Source: Dipteris shenzhenensis (taxonomy: Eukaryota > Polypodiophyta > Polypodiopsida > Gleicheniales). Taken from it: DNA of 64,000 nt. A program made the position numbers and the translations under genes. The stretch lies in NCBI GenBank assembly GCA_047967505.1, contig CM106538.1. One strand, given 5' to 3'. A model generated the notes under the pieces. The model searched no databases and had not been told where the DNA came from. It saw only the letters and a program-made list of their open reading frames with translations. Of the stretch, positions 22,066 through 32,764 are shown one piece after another (position 1 is the stretch's first letter; the number at the start of each line of letters is the position of its first letter).

Positions 22066-22380
22066 GTGGTATATTTTCCACAACACAATCACAATTGTGA
22101 CACATGGCATCCTATCTACCACATTATCTGTATAATAGATAGTGTTAGGTCTAATTTTCTCAAGGAGAAATATGAAGTCTTTTCTAGATTTCAAGAGTTC
22201 AAAGTCTTGATAGAGCATCAAGTAGTAAGAAAGATCAAAGTCCTAAAATTAGATAGAGGAGGTGAATACATGTCTTTAGCATTCATGAACTTTTGCAAAA
22301 ATGATAGCATCCCAAGACAATTCACATGTGTAGATGCTCCTAAATAAAATGAAGTAGGTGAAAGGAAGAATAAAAACACA
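22066..22380 (+). pseudogene. Ty1/copia integrase fragment
   Basis: The translation contains FLKEKYEVFSRFQEFK, then RKIKVLKLDRGGEYMS, then FMNFCKNDSIPRQFT and, past a TAA, NEVGERKN. This is the copia integrase core, where the family pattern is LR.D.GGEY followed by QQNGVAERKN; the catalytic Asp and Glu positions are retained but a stop replaces the Gln before NEVGERKN. Upstream the first catalytic Asp region is not recognisable. Only about 100 codons survive. Confidence 0.85.
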
Positions 22381-22579
22381 TACCATCATGTTTCCTAAAC
22401 CCTCCAAGGGCTCGGCCCACCAATTAGGGTACAGCCTTAAACCCTAGCTAAAGCTCATATGTATGACCACCAAGCCACACCCAACCTCCACCTAGTGTCT
22501 AAATTGGGACCTACTAAGCCATCCATGCTATCCAATGCATTCTTCTCATAAAGGGGGTTTGTAAAGTAGAGTTAGCTAG

Positions 22580-22800
22580 TGCCCACATAGTTACATGAGA
22601 GTGGAGCATTGATTTCTAATAGAAATCTTAAAGTCAAACTACCTCTTGGTTTAATGTTGAGTTGATGAAAGTCAGTCCAACAAGCTCTCCCAAGAGCCTT
22701 TGTGATAATATCCACACCAGTTGTTGTGGTTGGAAAAAGATAGCTCAAACTCTCCATCCATGATTAGCTTGTACACAAAGCGATACTGAATCTCAATAGG
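22580..22800 (-). pseudogene. Ty1/copia RNase H C-terminal fragment
   Basis: On the minus strand the phrases PIEIQYRFV, MDGEFELS and, in a shifted frame, GVDIITKALGRACWTDF followed by LNIKPRGSL correspond to the last part of copia pol (family pattern HIEIQYHFV...ADI.TKAL). It faces the opposite way to the integrase fragment just upstream, so the two come from different insertions or a rearrangement. Confidence 0.65.
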
Positions 22801-22810
22801 GCCCAGGGTT

Positions 22811-23609
22811 GAGGTGGCAGGGCATGATCATGTGCCACCCTTCCATGTAAGAGAATCCATAAGGTGTGTTGCACATAATCCATGGTAGTAATATTATAAA
22901 ATGTAAGGTGGCATGGCTCCTCCATATGCCACCCCTCCACCTAGGCTGCATTTAGTGAGATATGGCTCAAAGTCCATGGGAGAAGTAATATAAAATAGGT
23001 GGAGATGGATATTATATTGGGTTATTCTCTCCATATAGGATAGGCCCATGTGGGGGAGGTATAGATAGTCCAAGGATGCAAGTTAAATAATGGGGAAAGT
23101 AGGATGAGGTGGCAAGATTTCTTGTGCCAACCCTCCACTTGCCCTCCTACAGGTTTGATCAAACATATTATAAAATTGGGAGAGACCAAGGTAGTATCAT
23201 AGACTTGAGATATGGGGCTTGATTTATGTGGAAAAATGAGGCAAAGGGTTGTTGCACACAATTGAGAGTGTGTAACCGCCTAGCCCACATGGGAGACTTT
23301 TCCACACACACCATACATGTGAGAGGATGCATTTATTGGGAGAGAGCCCCTCTCTTGACTATAAAAGGAGGGGGCTATTCCTTGATGAGACATGCTCATT
23401 ATTGTAAAGCCACCTAGCTAGTACTTTGATATTTCCCTCTCATCCTTTCTTTCAAATAAAGCATGGTCCTCTTCCCTTGATGTCTCCATCTTTACATTCC
23501 TCCTCCCATCATGTACATGCTTCTCTTCCCCCTCTCCCTTTCCCCTTGTGCCATAGCCTCCCTCTTCATTCCCTCCCCTTCTAATCCCATTTCCCCTCCC
23601 ATGATAACA
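22811..23609 (+). mobile_element. LTR-like segment with promoter, poly(A) signal and hairpins
   Basis: The segment has LTR-like organisation: three related hairpins (22813-22839, 22907-22933, 23108-23132), a TATA box at 23360, AATAAA at 23455, a C/T-rich stretch, and ...AACA followed by TT and TGGTGCGAGC at 23613, which could be the end of an LTR plus a primer-binding site. The borders are inferred and no partner LTR was found. A 63-codon frame at 23226-23417 has no domain. Confidence 0.4.
23360..23368 (+). promoter_or_regulatory. TATA box in LTR-like segment
   Basis: TATAAAAGG preceded by a pyrimidine-rich stretch, with AATAAA 95 bases downstream. The spacing fits the U3-R-U5 layout of an LTR. 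Activity is not shown. Confidence 0.5.
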
Positions 23610-25703
23610 TTTTGGTGCGAGCATAGGACATAGGATCCATTTAGCAATATTGCATTTGCAGTGGAAAGAAGATTAGTGGCAGTGAGAATGTTACTGCATT
23701 AGTGATAGATAACACAACAATTCATTAAATAGTGAGTGAGTTAATCTTGACAAATGCACATACTCTCAACTTGCTATTGAAAGATTATTGACAATTGTGT
23801 TTCGTTGAGCTAGTGTCACCATTGAGACATTGACCTCCTTTGTTGAAAATTTTCAATTCCTAAAATAATACACTTATAAACATTACTAAGGTGCCATAAG
23901 AAAAAAATGCGATGAGAAATTTATCAAGTACAAGGCTTAATTTTCAATGCACTCAAACATAAAGTAAAGGGAGGAACTTATGCATTGCATACAGAAATTT
24001 CTAAAATTAAAATGATATTAGAGTGAAATAAATTAAGAAGAAGTCATCTTAAATTAGACTACAAGACTTTTAAATTAAACAATAACCATCTTTAAAATAC
24101 ACTGCAAGAAATGTAAAACATGAAAGTTTTAAATTGAAGCATGGGATGTATAAAGTAAAGGCATAGGATGTATAAATTAAAGCATGGGAGTTTTATATTA
24201 AAGTGTGAGACTTTTATCAATTAACAATTTAATTTGAAGTAGTGGCAATGAGGAAACACAAAGTATTTAGATTTAAAATATACAAGGAAACCAATATAAT
24301 CATCATGGTCTATATATCATGGTTTGTATACAAGAAATCCCATGTTTTCCAATATATTGTAGTGCATAAATAAGCCAATCATGTGCAGGTCTAAGTCCTT
24401 GGTTGGGACAAAATTGTAGTCCACATTTTGGTACAATATAAAAATGTTGCAAAAGCTCTAATGTCGAAGGATGATTGCTTGCATCCTTTGACTTTTCAAC
24501 ATTAGCTAGTCATTGTACTAGCCTATCTTGTAGAACAAGACAAGTACTTGATAAGTAGATGGTATACAAATGTCCATCACCCTCTAAATGTGATGAGACA
24601 TTGCATAGTATATTAAGTGACTGAAAATGGTGGTGGTGCATGCATAAGCGCTTATGTGCCATGTGATAAGAACCCAATGGAATGCCTATGTAGACGTTTG
24701 CCCTTTAATGATGGATATTGTTTTGGAGAAATATAGCATAATGTTTTGTGCATGTAGATCATTATGTAGGACATTGTGTTGGTGCATGTAGTGAATACTG
24801 CACATAAGTCTACTCAAAGTCCAAAACATGTAGACATACATGTGAAGTTCTTAAGTGCATATCCATATTATCTTAGTGTCCACAAAGGTTTCCTTCATCT
24901 ATCATGTCAGAGATAGCTCAACCATATTTCCAAATGATTTCCATTCCAATATAGAAAAATAATCATCATGTTTTTGATTGGTTACTAGAGCAATGGTGCC
25001 CAGGTGTTGGACATCCCCTGAGTATGTTGCTTTCTCCAAAGCCTTCACTTTCAAATTCTCAAGGTTGAAACAAAAACTCTTCAAGGCCTTGCAAGGATAA
25101 ATTCTCATAGGCCCAAAAAGAGCTCTCTTTGATGGTGCATTTGGTAACATTTCCGCTTTGCCTGTGCCCACAATGCGTTCAGTGTAAATCACACATCTCA
25201 CCGGTGGAGAAGCACATGTTGGGGTCAATGTGGCACTATGGTTTGAACATGTTCTACTACTAATGGTGGTTATGGCAAGGCTATAGTTGTTGGCATGGGC
25301 TAATGTGAGGGAGAGTGTGCATCATGAATGGGAGAAGATGGTCCAAAAGTGGGAAAGAAACCTAGATATGTAATAGGTGGCGCAAGTGGATGTCTAATGG
25401 GCGGTATAAATTATGTGGCATAGGAAGTATGATGTAGATGTGATGCAAGACGTGCAACAAATGGGGGAAAATATGATTAGTATAGATGTGATAGAGGATG
25501 TCCCTTGCCTCTTTGAAAAATTGGAGGATGTGGAGTGTACAGACCTAGATGGAATGGACGATGTAGAAACAAGGACTATGGTAAAGGATTTCTTTCAAGT
25601 TCTCATGTTTATGTTAACACATCATTCACGATCATCATTTTCAATCCAAAATAGCACGAAAATAACATTATCATGTTGGTAACCTTAAAAAATCATTGTT
25701 AAA
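23610..25703. other. AT-rich unassigned sequence
   Basis: A small array of roughly 22-bp units built on TAAATTAAAGCATGGGATGTA occupies about 24130-24215. A 108-codon minus-strand frame (24902-25228) and an 89-codon plus-strand Asp/Val-rich frame (25413-25682) have no recognisable domain. No gene is called. Confidence 0.4.
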
Positions 25704-26704
25704 CTAGATAGCTATATCAGTGGTACTAGCCCTTATACCAAAGGTAATAAGCATGATAGTGGTAGTAAAAGCTAATATACTAGTAGACCAATCATCTCTA
25801 TCTATAGCTAGATCGTATATACCACTAGTATTAGGATATATATTGGCAATATTATTTCTTGTATCGGTAACAATATTTAGTTGGTTTCCAACCCATTTCT
25901 CCCTTATAAAAATTTTGCGAGAGCCGCTTAGTAAGCGCTCTCCATTTAGCAAGATTGAGGTCCATTGCACTCGCACCTAGCATGGTGGCATAAGGTGAAC
26001 CACAATTGAGGCATGAGAGAATGAGGCTCATTGCAGTTGCAAAAGTGGTTGACTACTCCAATATGTAGTGTAAGGATCAGCCACAAATTTAAGCGAATGA
26101 ATGTGATAGAGATTATAGGAGGAGAGTAAGGTAGCCCACCATGTGGGCCTTTTCATGCCCTAATTGCTATCTTCAATGGGCCGCATAACTAACTTCCAAG
26201 GCAGTCGATAGAGCAAGTGAGAATTTGTAGGAAAATCAAGAAAGCAAAGAAAGAATCTAAGTGTCCCATAAAATAATTACTTGAAGTATAAGAAAACTCC
26301 TAAAGAAGATGGTTATGTCCATTAGACCCTATCTTACTCAAAATACAAAGGTTTATGGCTAGCCATACAATCAACTTTTGCAATTTTTCTAAGAGTCCTT
26401 TCCATATTCTTCTTAGGTAACATTACATGTCTCTTGGGTTTTAGAATCATTGCCATGATTTGTTGCCTCTTCACAATCACATACTTTCTTTTTGTGAATA
26501 GTGTCTTGCATTTCCCAGTTGTAAGAGGATTACTCATTGAATCCATCCCTCTTAAATCTTCATCTTTAAACTCAAATATTGAGTGATTGTGGGATAATTT
26601 CATGCTTTATAATATCTTGGAAATGGAAATATGGTAGACAAGTTCGTTGAATCTATCAATCTATTGCCAATGCCTCTTGAATGGTGTGGTTAAACTATTT
26701 CTCT
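25704..26704. other. Unassigned; two-strand open segment and hairpin
   Basis: Positions 25704-25980 are open on both strands (86 and 90 codons), a consequence of TA-rich, TAG-poor composition. A hairpin GAGAGCCGCTTA-G-TAAGCGCTCTC lies at about 25919-25942. An 89-codon minus-strand frame at 26334-26603 has no domain. Confidence 0.4.
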
Positions 26705-28365
26705 AGATCGTAAACCCTAAATTGTAGATCTGAAAGCTAAGATCTTAGATCCTAGATAGTAAGCCCTAATCTTGATCTTAAACCCTAAACCCTAAGCCCT
26801 AGGTCCTAAACCCTAAACCCTAGCTAGACCTTAGATCTTAAACCCTAGATTCTAGCCTCTAACCTTTTAACGTTAGACACTAACTATAAGCCTTAAACTC
26901 TAAAGCTTAGACCCTACATCCTAAACCCTAGACCCTAGACCTTAGATTCTAGTTTCTAAACTCTTAACCTTATATAGTGCCTATAAACCCTAAACCCTAG
27001 ACCCCAGACCCTTGCCCCTACATCCTAGGCTCTAAAACCTAGATCCTAAACCTTAGACCTTAAACCCTAGACCATGGATCCGAAACCCTAGATAAACCCT
27101 AAATTGCAATCAATAATTTATAAAATATCTTGATTTGTGCAATAGGTTATGTGCACCCCAACCTTTTGCACAAATCATCAAATTTTCTTGATTTGTGCAA
27201 CAGGTTTTGTGCACCCAACCTGTTGCATAAATTAAGAAATTTGATAAGTTGTGTAACAAGTTGGGTGCAGCCCGTATCTTCACATATCATCAAATTTACT
27301 TAATTTGTGCAACAGGTTGTATACACCCCCAAACAACATCTTGATTTGTATAATAGATTGTATGTTGTCCCAATTGTTGCACGTACAATAGGTTGGGGGT
27401 GCATACAACCTATTGCACAAATTAATATATTTTATAAATTATCAATTGTAATTTAGGGTTTAGCTAGGGTTTAGGATCTATAATCTAGGGTTTAGGGTTT
27501 AGAGCTAACGTTTAGGATCTAGGTTCTAGGATCTAAGATCTAGGTTTTAGGGCCTAGGATGTAGGGACAAGTGTCTATGGTCAAGAGTCTAGGGTTTAGG
27601 GTGTAGGATCTAGGGTTTAGGACTCATAGGTTAGTATATAAGGTTAAGAGTTTAGAGTCTAGAATCTAGGATATAGGGTCTAGGGTTTAGGGTCTAAGGT
27701 CTAGGGTTTAGGGTTTAGGACCTAGGGTCTAGGGTCTAAGATCTAGGATTTAGGGTTTAGGATTTAGGGCTTATAAGTTAGAATATTAGGCTAAGAATTT
27801 AGATTCTTGAATCTAGGATCTAGGATCTAGGGCTAAGGGATTAGGTTTAGGGCTTAGAGTCTAAGGTCTAGGTTTTAGGGCTTACGAATTAAGGTTAGTG
27901 TATAAGGTTAATAGTTTTCAGTCTAGAATATAGGGTTTAGGATCTAGGGTTTAGGGTCTAAAGTTTAGAGTTTTGAGTCTAGTATCTAGGGTTTAGGGTC
28001 TAAGGTCTAGGGTTTAGGGTGTAGGGCCTAGGGTCTAGGTTTTAGGTTTTAGGCTTTAAGATTTAGGACTATAGTTTAATGTATAATTAGGAGTGTAGGA
28101 TCTCGGGTCTAGGGTTTTAGGGTCTAGGGCTAAGGGATTAGGGTTTAGGGCTTCGAGTCTAAAGTCTAGTTTTTAGGGCTTACGAATTAAGGTTAGTGTA
28201 TAAGGTTAAGAGTTTTTCTAAGGTCTAGGATTTAGGGTTTAGGGCCTAGGGTCTAGGTTTTAGGTTTTAGGGTTTAGGATTTAGGACTATAGTTTAATGT
28301 ATAATTAGGAGTGTAGGATCTCGGGTCTAGGGTTTTGGGTCTAGGATCTAGGGTTTTGGGTTTAG
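26705..28365. repeat. Large inverted repeat of degenerate telomere-type sequence
   Basis: The left part (26705-27108) is built of CCCTAAA, CCCTAGA and similar heptamers; the right part (27456-28365) of TTTAGGG, TCTAGGG and TCTAAGG. The arms pair specifically: the complement of the left arm contains GATCTAGGTTTTAGAGCCTA and TATATAAGGTTAAGAGTTTAG, which recur almost exactly near 27530 and 27637. The inner ends also pair (about 27085-27170 with 27391-27475, including AATTTATAAAAT and TTGTGCAATAGGTT). The spacer (27171-27390) carries further GTGCAACAGGTTG words. The right arm is extended by internal duplications with periods near 297 and 218 bases. Orientation (CCCTAAA outward left, TTTAGGG outward right) is opposite to a head-to-head telomere fusion. 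Confidence 0.85.
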
Positions 28366-28370
28366 TAAAA

Positions 28371-29062
28371 AATACATTCTAAACTATGCAATTGATATCC
28401 AATGGATACAATACTTTCCATAGGCCTCAAACTAAGTAAGTTTAAGGCTTGTACAAAGTATCATACCCATCAAGGACAAGCACATAGGACAAAATGACAC
28501 CAATGCATATTTTTCAACACTCATGTGTGATGCATGATAAGAAATAAGGAAATATGAATTTCAAACCATGCAAATGATATCTTTTGGGTATAATACTTTA
28601 CAAAGGACTTAAACAAAGTGCATTTAAAGCTTGTACAAAGTATCATATCCATCAAAGCCAAGCATATATGCTAGAAGCACAAGGAAGCATATTTTTTAAC
28701 ACTCAAGGATGATGCATGGTAAGAAAGAAGAATTCAATAATATTCATTTCAAACCATGCAAATGATATCCGATGGGTATGATACTTTGTAAGGGCCTTAA
28801 ACTTATCTTGTTTAAGGCATAAACGAAGTATCATACCCATTTGACTCAAAGGCATACGATATAAGCACACCAATAATACACATTTTTCAACATTCATGTA
28901 TAATGTGTTGTAAGAAACAAGGGAATATGCATTCTAAACTACATAAATGACATGTGATGGATATGGTACTTTGCACAAGCCTTAAAGTAAGAAAGTTTAA
29001 CGCTTTTGCAAACTAATATACTCATAAAAAATAAGCACCCCGATGCATATTTTTAAACACCG
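28371..29062. repeat. Satellite-like array, four diverged units of ~185 bp
   Basis: Units start near 28371, 28551, 28739 and 28924 with AATAT(G/T)CATT(C/T)..AAAC(C/T)A. Each contains GATATCC.ATGG.TA.(A/G)ATACTTT, a (T)TTAA(A/G)GC.T..ACAAAGTATCATA stretch and CATATTTTT(C/A)AACAC. Divergence between units is substantial, so the array is old. Confidence 0.85.
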
Positions 29063-29760
29063 AGCTTACAAAAATCCATGCACTAATTTCTAAATTAGTT
29101 TTTTATTTTGTACATAAATATCCTTATTTATGATTAAAAAATATTCTTCACTGTTTGAAGAATATTTTTTATTCTCATTTTTAAAAAATACATAATTTAT
29201 TTTTAAACAATATATTTATATTTTTAAAGTAAATAAACTAAATATATTCATATTTTCTTAAACATTTTTATTTACTTATTCTTATTCATATTTTTTACTT
29301 TCAAATATGATAGTAATGATTTACATAATTGACTACTTTAACAGGTTTTGATTTATTTATATTTTACATGTCAGATATATCATATAAAGGTCCATGGACT
29401 ATGGTTCTTATTTTATATCAATAATTTTATAATCTATAAAATAATTATATTTATATATTTTAAATTAATATAATAATTTTATTTTTTATTATATATGTAT
29501 TGATGTTTTTTTAAATATTTTTTTATTTATATAATTGTATAGGTTATTTATTTCTTTAAAATATATAATGATGGTAATGATTTGATAGAATTTTATTAAA
29601 TAAATATATCATATTTAAATATTTTAAAGGTTATTCTATGTATTCATATATTTCTACATAGTTAATTGACATATTATTATTTTCTTTATAAAAAATAAAG
29701 TATATACATATTTCGTGAGAAATAAAGAAATAATGCACTAATGTTATGAAAGAGTTGAGT
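29063..29760. other. Very AT-rich spacer
   Basis: The sequence is dominated by TTTTTA, AAATAT and TATTTA words with few G or C bases. It could act as a matrix-attachment or low-melting region, but that is inference. No gene is present. Confidence 0.6.
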
Positions 29761-29820
29761 TTGAGAGAAATCCCCCCATCGCCCCTCCCAGTCCCCTCCC
29801 TTCCCCAAACCTATAGCACG

Positions 29821-30275
29821 TCCAATAGGTATGAAAAATCTTAAAAAGTTTCAATTTAAAGTTGTTATCCATGTAATAGGTTTGACAAATATTGAAAAGT
29901 TTTTAAGAGCAAAGAAAAACAAGTTTTCTGAAGTTGTTGCATTGCACATGCAATAGGTTTGAAAAATCTTGAAAAGTTTCAATTTGAAGTTGTTACCCAC
30001 GTAATAGGTTTGAAAAATATTGAAAAGTTTCAAAAAGCACAAAGAAAAACAATCTTTCTAAAGTCGTTGCATACAAAATATGTTGTGAGAGATGTTTAAG
30101 AAATCTTGAAAAGTTGGAATTTTTTGCAATGCAATAGGTTGGGAGATGGAAATCAAGAACTTTTTTCAAAAAAGTTAATAATTTGAAGTTGTTGCATATG
30201 CAATAGGTTGGAAAGCAAATTACCTATTGCAACATTTTGAAAATTTTGCCAATTTGTGCAACAGGTTGAGATGAA
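29821..30275. repeat. ~121-bp tandem repeat with CAATAGGTT motif
   Basis: Two full units (from about 29824 and 29945) alternate the phrases CAATAGGTTTGAAAAATCTTG and TAATAGGTTTGAAAAATATTG, followed by a degraded third unit. Each contains AAAGTTTCAATTT(A/G)AAGTTGTT and AAAGAAAAACAA. The word GCAATAGGTTG is shared with the spacer of the telomere-type inverted repeat. A 63-codon frame on the minus strand translates the repeat. Confidence 0.8.
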
Positions 30276-30439
30276 GAGAGAACCACAACATTTGAAGAAT
30301 GAAGTGTTGAATGAAGGAGGGAGTGAAGAGTTAATGCTACTTATACTAAACTAAAAAATTGACCTAAACCTTATTATATCCTTGCCTCCCATAAAATCCC
30401 TACTCCATTCAAATTCTCTCATTCTCACTCCCCTAATTT

Positions 30440-30700
30440 TCAAAATTTCCTCTTCCTCCTCCCAGGTACTCCCTCCTCCCCTTCCTCTCTTTCCCTCTCC
30501 CTCTCCCCCTCCCTCTCTCCTCTCCTCCCTTCCTCCTCTCCTCTCCCTCCTCTTTGCCTTTCTCTCTCATCTTCTCTCCTCCCTTACTCCTCTCCTTCCA
30601 CCTCCCTCCCACCGTGCCCTCTCCCACGTGCTGCCCCATCCCCTTCCTCCCACCTTCTGCTCCACCAACCTCCCTTCCCCCCTATCCCCTTTCCTACCTT
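30440..30700. repeat. C/T-rich low-complexity tract
   Basis: An almost pure pyrimidine tract of CCCT, CTCC and TCCT words on the plus strand. Long frames on both strands here (Pro/Ser/Leu-rich or Gly/Glu/Arg-rich) are composition artefacts. Confidence 0.9.
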
Positions 30701-31011
30701 CCTCCCACCATGGTCTACATGGTGCTCTAGAACTACAAGAGGTCTTTTGGTCCTCATATGAAATGAGTCTCTTGTTTTAAAGCTCCAATTATATGTTCCT
30801 TTCTATTTGTTCTTTAAGCTCTAGTTTGTCTCTTTTTAAAATTTTATGTTGTTATTTGTAATAATAAATAATAACTTAAAATAAATCAACTTCTTTCATC
30901 ACAACCATACATGTGCAACCTTTGCCTCTTTTTGCATGACCATATATATCCTTTGCAATTAGGCTTTTTTCCACAATCATAGTGTAGTATCTACCTCTTT
31001 CTTTGCATGCA
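30701..31011. other. Left flank of the 6-kb array
   Basis: AT-rich unique-looking sequence ending TTTGCATGCA before the array. No gene is seen. Confidence 0.5.
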
Positions 31012-31081
31012 TAGCCTATTATGTCTTCTAGTTTATAATATTAAGTTACAAGTCATTAGTGTGACTATTGGGAACAAACAT

Positions 31082-31123
31082 TGCGACTACTATGATAGGC
31101 ATAGAAACATTGAGAAGGAATGC
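31082..31123 (+). pseudogene. Mutated CCHC zinc-knuckle remnant
   Basis: The peptide CDYYDRHRNIEKEC has the spacing of a retroviral-type Gag zinc knuckle (C-X2-C-X4-H-X4-C) but Tyr replaces the second Cys and Asn replaces the His. It would have bound RNA in Gag. The same remnant sits at 37125-37166, 43168-43209 and 49211-49252, so the mutations predate the amplification. Confidence 0.5.
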
Positions 31124-32049
31124 AAAAGAAGTGTAATGTATGCAACCACTTCAGTCCACCCTGAGGTCCAAGTGGAGGAGCAAGCATAGGTAATTTCCAA
31201 TCTCAACATCATGGTTAGGACATTTTCTCAATTTTCTTTGAAAGTTATTAGTGTCTTGTCAAATTGTTTTCATTGATGTTGTTCCACAAATTGTGAGGAC
31301 ATAATTTTGGGCAAGCCTTACCAATATAACAAGTTTGTAGTTTCCTTGGCCAAGGAGTTTTTCTACCTTTGGAGTTGTTCTACTATCTTTGAATTATTTC
31401 TAGTATCCCAATTACTATTGCTACTGAATTGATACTTTTGTAGGCAACATACATCAGGGTTTCAGATGCCTATCAAATGCACACCTATAGTTTGCCTAGA
31501 TTTTGGATACCTATCTATCCATGGGTTATGGTGGCTGCCTATTGTGTCCTATTGGCTACATATCTATCCATGGGTTATGGCTGCCTATTGGTTGCCTATA
31601 ATTTGGCTAATGTTGACCACCTACCAAGTCCCTCAATAGGTTTTGCTCTCTTTTTTGGAACGTCATTTTCCCTTACGGAAACTACAACAAAAGCTATACA
31701 CTTTACAATATCATGTATACAAACATCCTTTTATCCAAAAAGAATTTTTTTAATTCATAAAAATGAGAGGACATTTTCTTGATGCCCTAGCAATACTCAC
31801 CAATAAATCTACTGATCTCCACTAAATATTTATCAATTCAAAATGGGATTGAGAGGCTTTCTAGGCTTGGCTAGTAGTTCAAATTGAGAAGCTTTCATAA
31901 CATTACTAAATTGAGGAATCTTTCATTATATTTTTGAACTGAGAAGGTTTCTAGACTTGGCTAATTATCATCAAAATCATATTAGATATTTCATAGAGAT
32001 TCTCTATCTTAGTTCTAGTTTCCCAAGATTGAAGTAGCCTTTGTTTGGG

Positions 32050-32475
32050 GAGCTATTCAAGACTAAGCCCTGGACATTCTCAAAATCAAGTTGACCTCAG
32101 CCTATTCTCAAAATCAATTTGACCTCTCCTCCCATTCTCAAATTTCCTAACTACAGCAATGTCCTTGAGGTAGAGGTTGATGCAAGTATCTATGCCATTG
32201 GGGTAATTATTTCTCATGAAATTCATCAAGTGACTTACTTTAGATCAACCTTACTAGATGTCACACTGAATTATCCCACCTATGATAAAGAGCTATATGG
32301 TTTGCTATAGGCAAAAGCATTGGAGCCAATATCTACTTGGTACAATGGCTATTGTCCACATTGACAATTGGCCCCTAGAATATCAACATATATATAAGTC
32401 AATTTGCAACTTGAGGCATGTCAAGTGGGCCACCTACTAGCAACAATGTCACCTCATCATCATCAACTTATAAGG
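32050..32475 (+). pseudogene. Ty3/gypsy RNase H relic, array copy 1
   Basis: The pieces ALDILKIKLTSA, then PPILKFPNYSNVLEVEVDAS, then LNYPTYDKELYGLL, and in a shifted frame VHIDNWPLEYQ and LRHVKWATY follow the plant gypsy order from the end of reverse transcriptase into RNase H (family pattern TDAS..G.GAVL...; YDKE.YA; HTD...L). A short tandem duplication of ATTCTCAAAATCAA(G/T)TTGACC breaks the frame between the first two pieces, and stops follow LYGLL. The relic is truncated on both sides; reverse transcriptase and integrase are not recognisable. Confidence 0.8.
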
Positions 32476-32764
32476 TCACTCTTGAAGCATTTAGGTTACA
32501 TAAAAACCGATATTAAAAGGAATCTTTCAAAAAAAATCTGAAAACCTTGTTAAAAACCAAACCATTTTTATTGATTGAACCCTCTTGCATAGCTAGCTTC
32601 CAAAAATCACCTCATCATCATCAACTTATAAGGTCACTCTTGAAGCATTTAGGTTACATAAAAACCGATATTAAAAGGAACCTTTCAAAAAAAATCTGAA
32701 AACCTTGTTAAAAACCAAACCATTTTTATTGATTGAACCCTCTTGCATAGCTAGCTTCCAAAAA
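32449..32764. repeat. 158-bp internal tandem duplication
   Basis: Units 32449-32606 and 32607-32764 both start TCACCTCATCATCATC and end GCTAGCTTCCAAAAA, differing only by GGAATC/GGAACC among the bases I compared. The same pair is present in every array copy (starting 38492, 44535 and 50578), with the same C/T difference, so it predates the amplification. Confidence 0.95.

Noticed and set aside
26705-28365. Chromosome end-to-end fusion scar
   Set aside because: A fusion would read TTTAGGG then CCCTAAA on the plus strand; here the order is the reverse and non-telomeric words pair between arms.
28371-29062. CRISPR-like array
   Set aside because: Units are long, diverged and directly tandem with no unique spacers, in plant DNA; it is satellite-like.
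30382-30780. 132-codon Pro/Ser/Leu-rich frame and a Gly/Glu/Arg-rich frame on the other strand
   Set aside because: Both come from the C/T-rich low-complexity tract; there is no domain and no gene context.
31477-31782. 101-codon frame present in all four array copies as a conserved gene
   Set aside because: Perfect retention reflects recent duplication of the whole unit, not selection; the translation contains a WIPIYPWVM-like duplicated phrase and no recognisable domain.
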